Source: Paracoccaceae bacterium (lineage in GTDB: Bacteria > Pseudomonadota > Alphaproteobacteria > Rhodobacterales > Rhodobacteraceae). From it: 6,780 nucleotides of DNA. A program made the translations under genes and the position numbers. The stretch lies in assembly GCA_030626365.1 (NCBI GenBank), contig DAOUPC010000156.1:1-6780 (forward strand). Direction: 5' to 3'. The notes under the pieces were generated by a model that worked only from the letters and a program-made list of their open reading frames with translations, searched no databases and had not been told where the DNA came from. Positions 5,383-6,780 of this stretch are shown here, piece by piece. How positions within the stretch are numbered: the stretch's first letter is position 1; the number at the start of each line of letters is the position of its first letter.

Positions 5383-6033
5383 ATGGCTGGAGAGATTCCT
5401 GATCTCGTAGCCCTGGAACGGACGGGGACAGGCAAGGGCGCCGCTCGTCAGACACGCCGTGAAGGCATGGTTCCGGGTATCGTATTTGGTGGCGACACAG
5501 ATCCGCTGCCGATCAAAATACCGTTCAACGTGCTGTTGAAAAAGCTGAAAGCAGGCCGGTTCAAGTCAACCCTGTTCAACCTCAAGGTTGAAGGGCATGA
5601 CGACGTGCGGGTTATCTGCCGTGACGTTCAGCGCCATGTGGTCAAGGATTTGCCGACCCACCTGGACCTGATGCGCCTGCGCCGGAGCACCAAGATCAAC
5701 CTGTTCATCCACGTCGCGTTCGAAAACGAAGAAGAATGCCCCGGCCTGAAAAAGGGCGGCGTGCTGACCATCGTGCGCCCAGAGGTGGAACTGATTGTGA
5801 CCGCTCAGGATATCCCAGAGCAGCTTAGCGTTGACCTGACCGGTCTGGATGTGGGCGATTCGGTGACCATTTCATCGATCACCCTGCCCGACGGTGCCAA
5901 GCCGACGATCGACCGTGATTTTGTGATCGCCACGCTGTCCGCACCATCCAGCCTGCGTTCGTCCGACAATGAGGACGAAGACGAAGTCGATGCAGATGCG
6001 GCACCCGAAGCAGAGGCAGCCGCCGAAGAATAG
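5383..6033 (+). CDS. rplY: 50S ribosomal protein L25/general stress protein CTC
   Basis: Large-subunit protein that binds 5S rRNA. It has 216 residues in the two-domain CTC/TL5 form, against 94 for the short E. coli L25. The N-terminal 5S-binding domain (about 5-95) shows GKGAARQTRREGMVPGIVFGG (17-37), KLKAGRFKSTLFNLKVEG (54-71) and VKDLPTHLDLMRL (87-99). The beta-rich C-terminal domain (about 103-187) contains CPGLKKGGVLTIVRPEVEL (119-137) and LDVGDSVTISSITLPDGAKP (155-174). The last 22 residues (195-216) are an Asp/Glu/Ala tail, typical of alphaproteobacterial L25 and probably disordered. It is preceded by a structured leader and followed by a strong terminator, so it is probably the last gene of its transcript. 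Its neighbour pth is the usual partner in many bacteria. Confidence 0.96.
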   Translation: MAGEIPDLVALERTGTGKGAARQTRREGMVPGIVFGGDTDPLPIKIPFNVLLKKLKAGRFKSTLFNLKVEGHDDVRVICRDVQRHVVKDLPTHLDLMRLRRSTKINLFIHVAFENEEECPGLKKGGVLTIVRPEVELIVTAQDIPEQLSVDLTGLDVGDSVTISSITLPDGAKPTIDRDFVIATLSAPSSLRSSDNEDEDEVDADAAPEAEAAAEE

Positions 6034-6057
6034 GCCGCCTTGCAGATCAGAATTACC

Positions 6058-6089
6058 AAACGGGGCCACGGTTTGTGGCCCCGTTTTTT
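6058..6089 (+). terminator. Rho-independent terminator after rplY
   Basis: Perfect 9-bp stem CGGGGCCAC (6061-6069) / GTGGCCCCG (6075-6083) with a 5-base loop, followed at once by six T (6084-6089). Three A at 6058-6060 can extend the stem against the T-run. It begins 24 bases after the rplY stop and is the only textbook terminator in the window. Confidence 0.93.
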
Positions 6090-6165
6090 GTTGCCCCCCA
6101 CAGCACTGGATTTCCACGCGATTCCAAGGCATATCAGGGCAATTGACCAAAAGACGGGACAGGCC

Positions 6166-6780
6166 ATGAAACTGATTGTCGGACTGGGAAATCCGGGGGC
6201 GAAATACGCCCGGAACCGGCACAACATCGGCTATATGGCGGTGGACCGGATCGCCGAAGATCATGGGTTTGGTCCGTGGAAACCCAGGTTTCAGGGCCGT
6301 GTGTGCGAAGGGCGCCTGGGTGGTGAAAAGGTGATGCTGCTGAAACCGGAAACCTTCATGAACCTGTCAGGGCAATCTGTCGGCGAGGCCATGCGGTTCT
6401 ATAAACTAGACCCCGAAGACGTAACCGTATTTCACGACGAACTGGATCTTGTGCCGGGCAAGGCACGGGTAAAGATGGCGGGCGGGCACGCCGGGCATAA
6501 CGGCCTGCGATCGATGCATGCGCATATTGGCCAGCAATACGCACGGGTTCGGCTGGGCATTGGCCATCCGGGCAGAAAAGAACTGGTCGCGGGTTTTGTG
6601 CTGCACGATTTCGCCCGTGCCGACGCCGACTGGCTCTCGGATTTGCTGTGGGGTATTTCGGACGGTGCCGCGCACCTTGTGTCCGACGATGGCGGCAAGT
6701 TCATGAACGCCGTCGCCCTGCGCACCACGCCCCAGCGCGACCACACGCCAGCCAAGGCAAAGACACCAAAAAAAGCGCAG
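6166..6780 (+). CDS. pth: Peptidyl-tRNA hydrolase, C-terminus outside window
   Basis: Cytoplasmic esterase that frees tRNA from peptidyl-tRNA dropped by stalled ribosomes. 205 codons are present with no stop before the right edge. Active-site residues of the bacterial family are present: Asn9 in GLGNPG, catalytic His19 in RHNIG, Asn66 in FMNLSG, Asp91 in HDELDL, and Asn112 in GGHAGHNGLRS. RLGIGHPG (129-136) and GFVLHDF (143-149) follow as usual. E. coli Pth ends at 194 residues. Here the reading continues past a basic, Lys/Pro/Thr-rich tail (about 188-205, ending KAKTPKKAQ), the C-terminal extension common in alphaproteobacteria. The start is set by the conserved MKLIVGLGNPG; GGGA lies at 6156-6159, six bases upstream. 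The rplY terminator lies between the two genes, so pth needs readthrough or its own promoter; I see no convincing one in 6090-6165. Confidence 0.96.
   Translation, partial: MKLIVGLGNPGAKYARNRHNIGYMAVDRIAEDHGFGPWKPRFQGRVCEGRLGGEKVMLLKPETFMNLSGQSVGEAMRFYKLDPEDVTVFHDELDLVPGKARVKMAGGHAGHNGLRSMHAHIGQQYARVRLGIGHPGRKELVAGFVLHDFARADADWLSDLLWGISDGAAHLVSDDGGKFMNAVALRTTPQRDHTPAKAKTPKKAQ

Overview
This is an ordinary, gene-dense chromosomal segment, high in GC (about 60% by eye). Protein sequences, gene order and the look of the promoters all suggest an alphaproteobacterium of the Rhodobacterales (marine roseobacter type). The lineage call is inference from protein character, not a database match. I see no mobile element, phage gene, CRISPR array, tRNA or rRNA.

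Layout: on the minus strand, 1-658 is the N-terminal 60% of the translation-associated ATPase YchF; the rest lies beyond the left edge. A 224-base divergent spacer (659-882) separates it from six genes that all point right. These are trpA (tryptophan synthase alpha, 883-1674), a pyrrolysine-free MttB/COG5598 methyltransferase (1803-3389), an FMN-dependent L-lactate dehydrogenase / alpha-hydroxy-acid oxidase (3478-4644), a small sulfotransferase-fold protein (4667-5287), rplY for ribosomal protein L25/CTC (5383-6033), and pth for peptidyl-tRNA hydrolase (6166 to beyond the right edge).

Function: ychF, rplY and pth are translation housekeeping genes often found together in proteobacteria. Here they flank metabolic genes: trpA without an adjacent trpB, a methylamine/betaine-type methyltransferase without its corrinoid protein, and a flavin lactate dehydrogenase. 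The two catabolic genes each have their own leader with a promoter-like pair of the same geometry (TTGnnn, 16 bases, TGC-TAnCnT or close to it). One is followed by a perfect palindrome and the other by an inverted repeat, so they are probably separately regulated rather than one operon. The sulfotransferase-like gene follows the dehydrogenase by 22 bases. rplY has a leader with mutually exclusive hairpins and a strong intrinsic terminator after it, so pth is probably transcribed separately or by readthrough.

I found no convincing new multi-gene system. The most interesting items are the perfect 8+5+8 palindrome in front of the lactate-dehydrogenase-like gene, the foldable rplY leader, and the orphan MttB-type methyltransferase.
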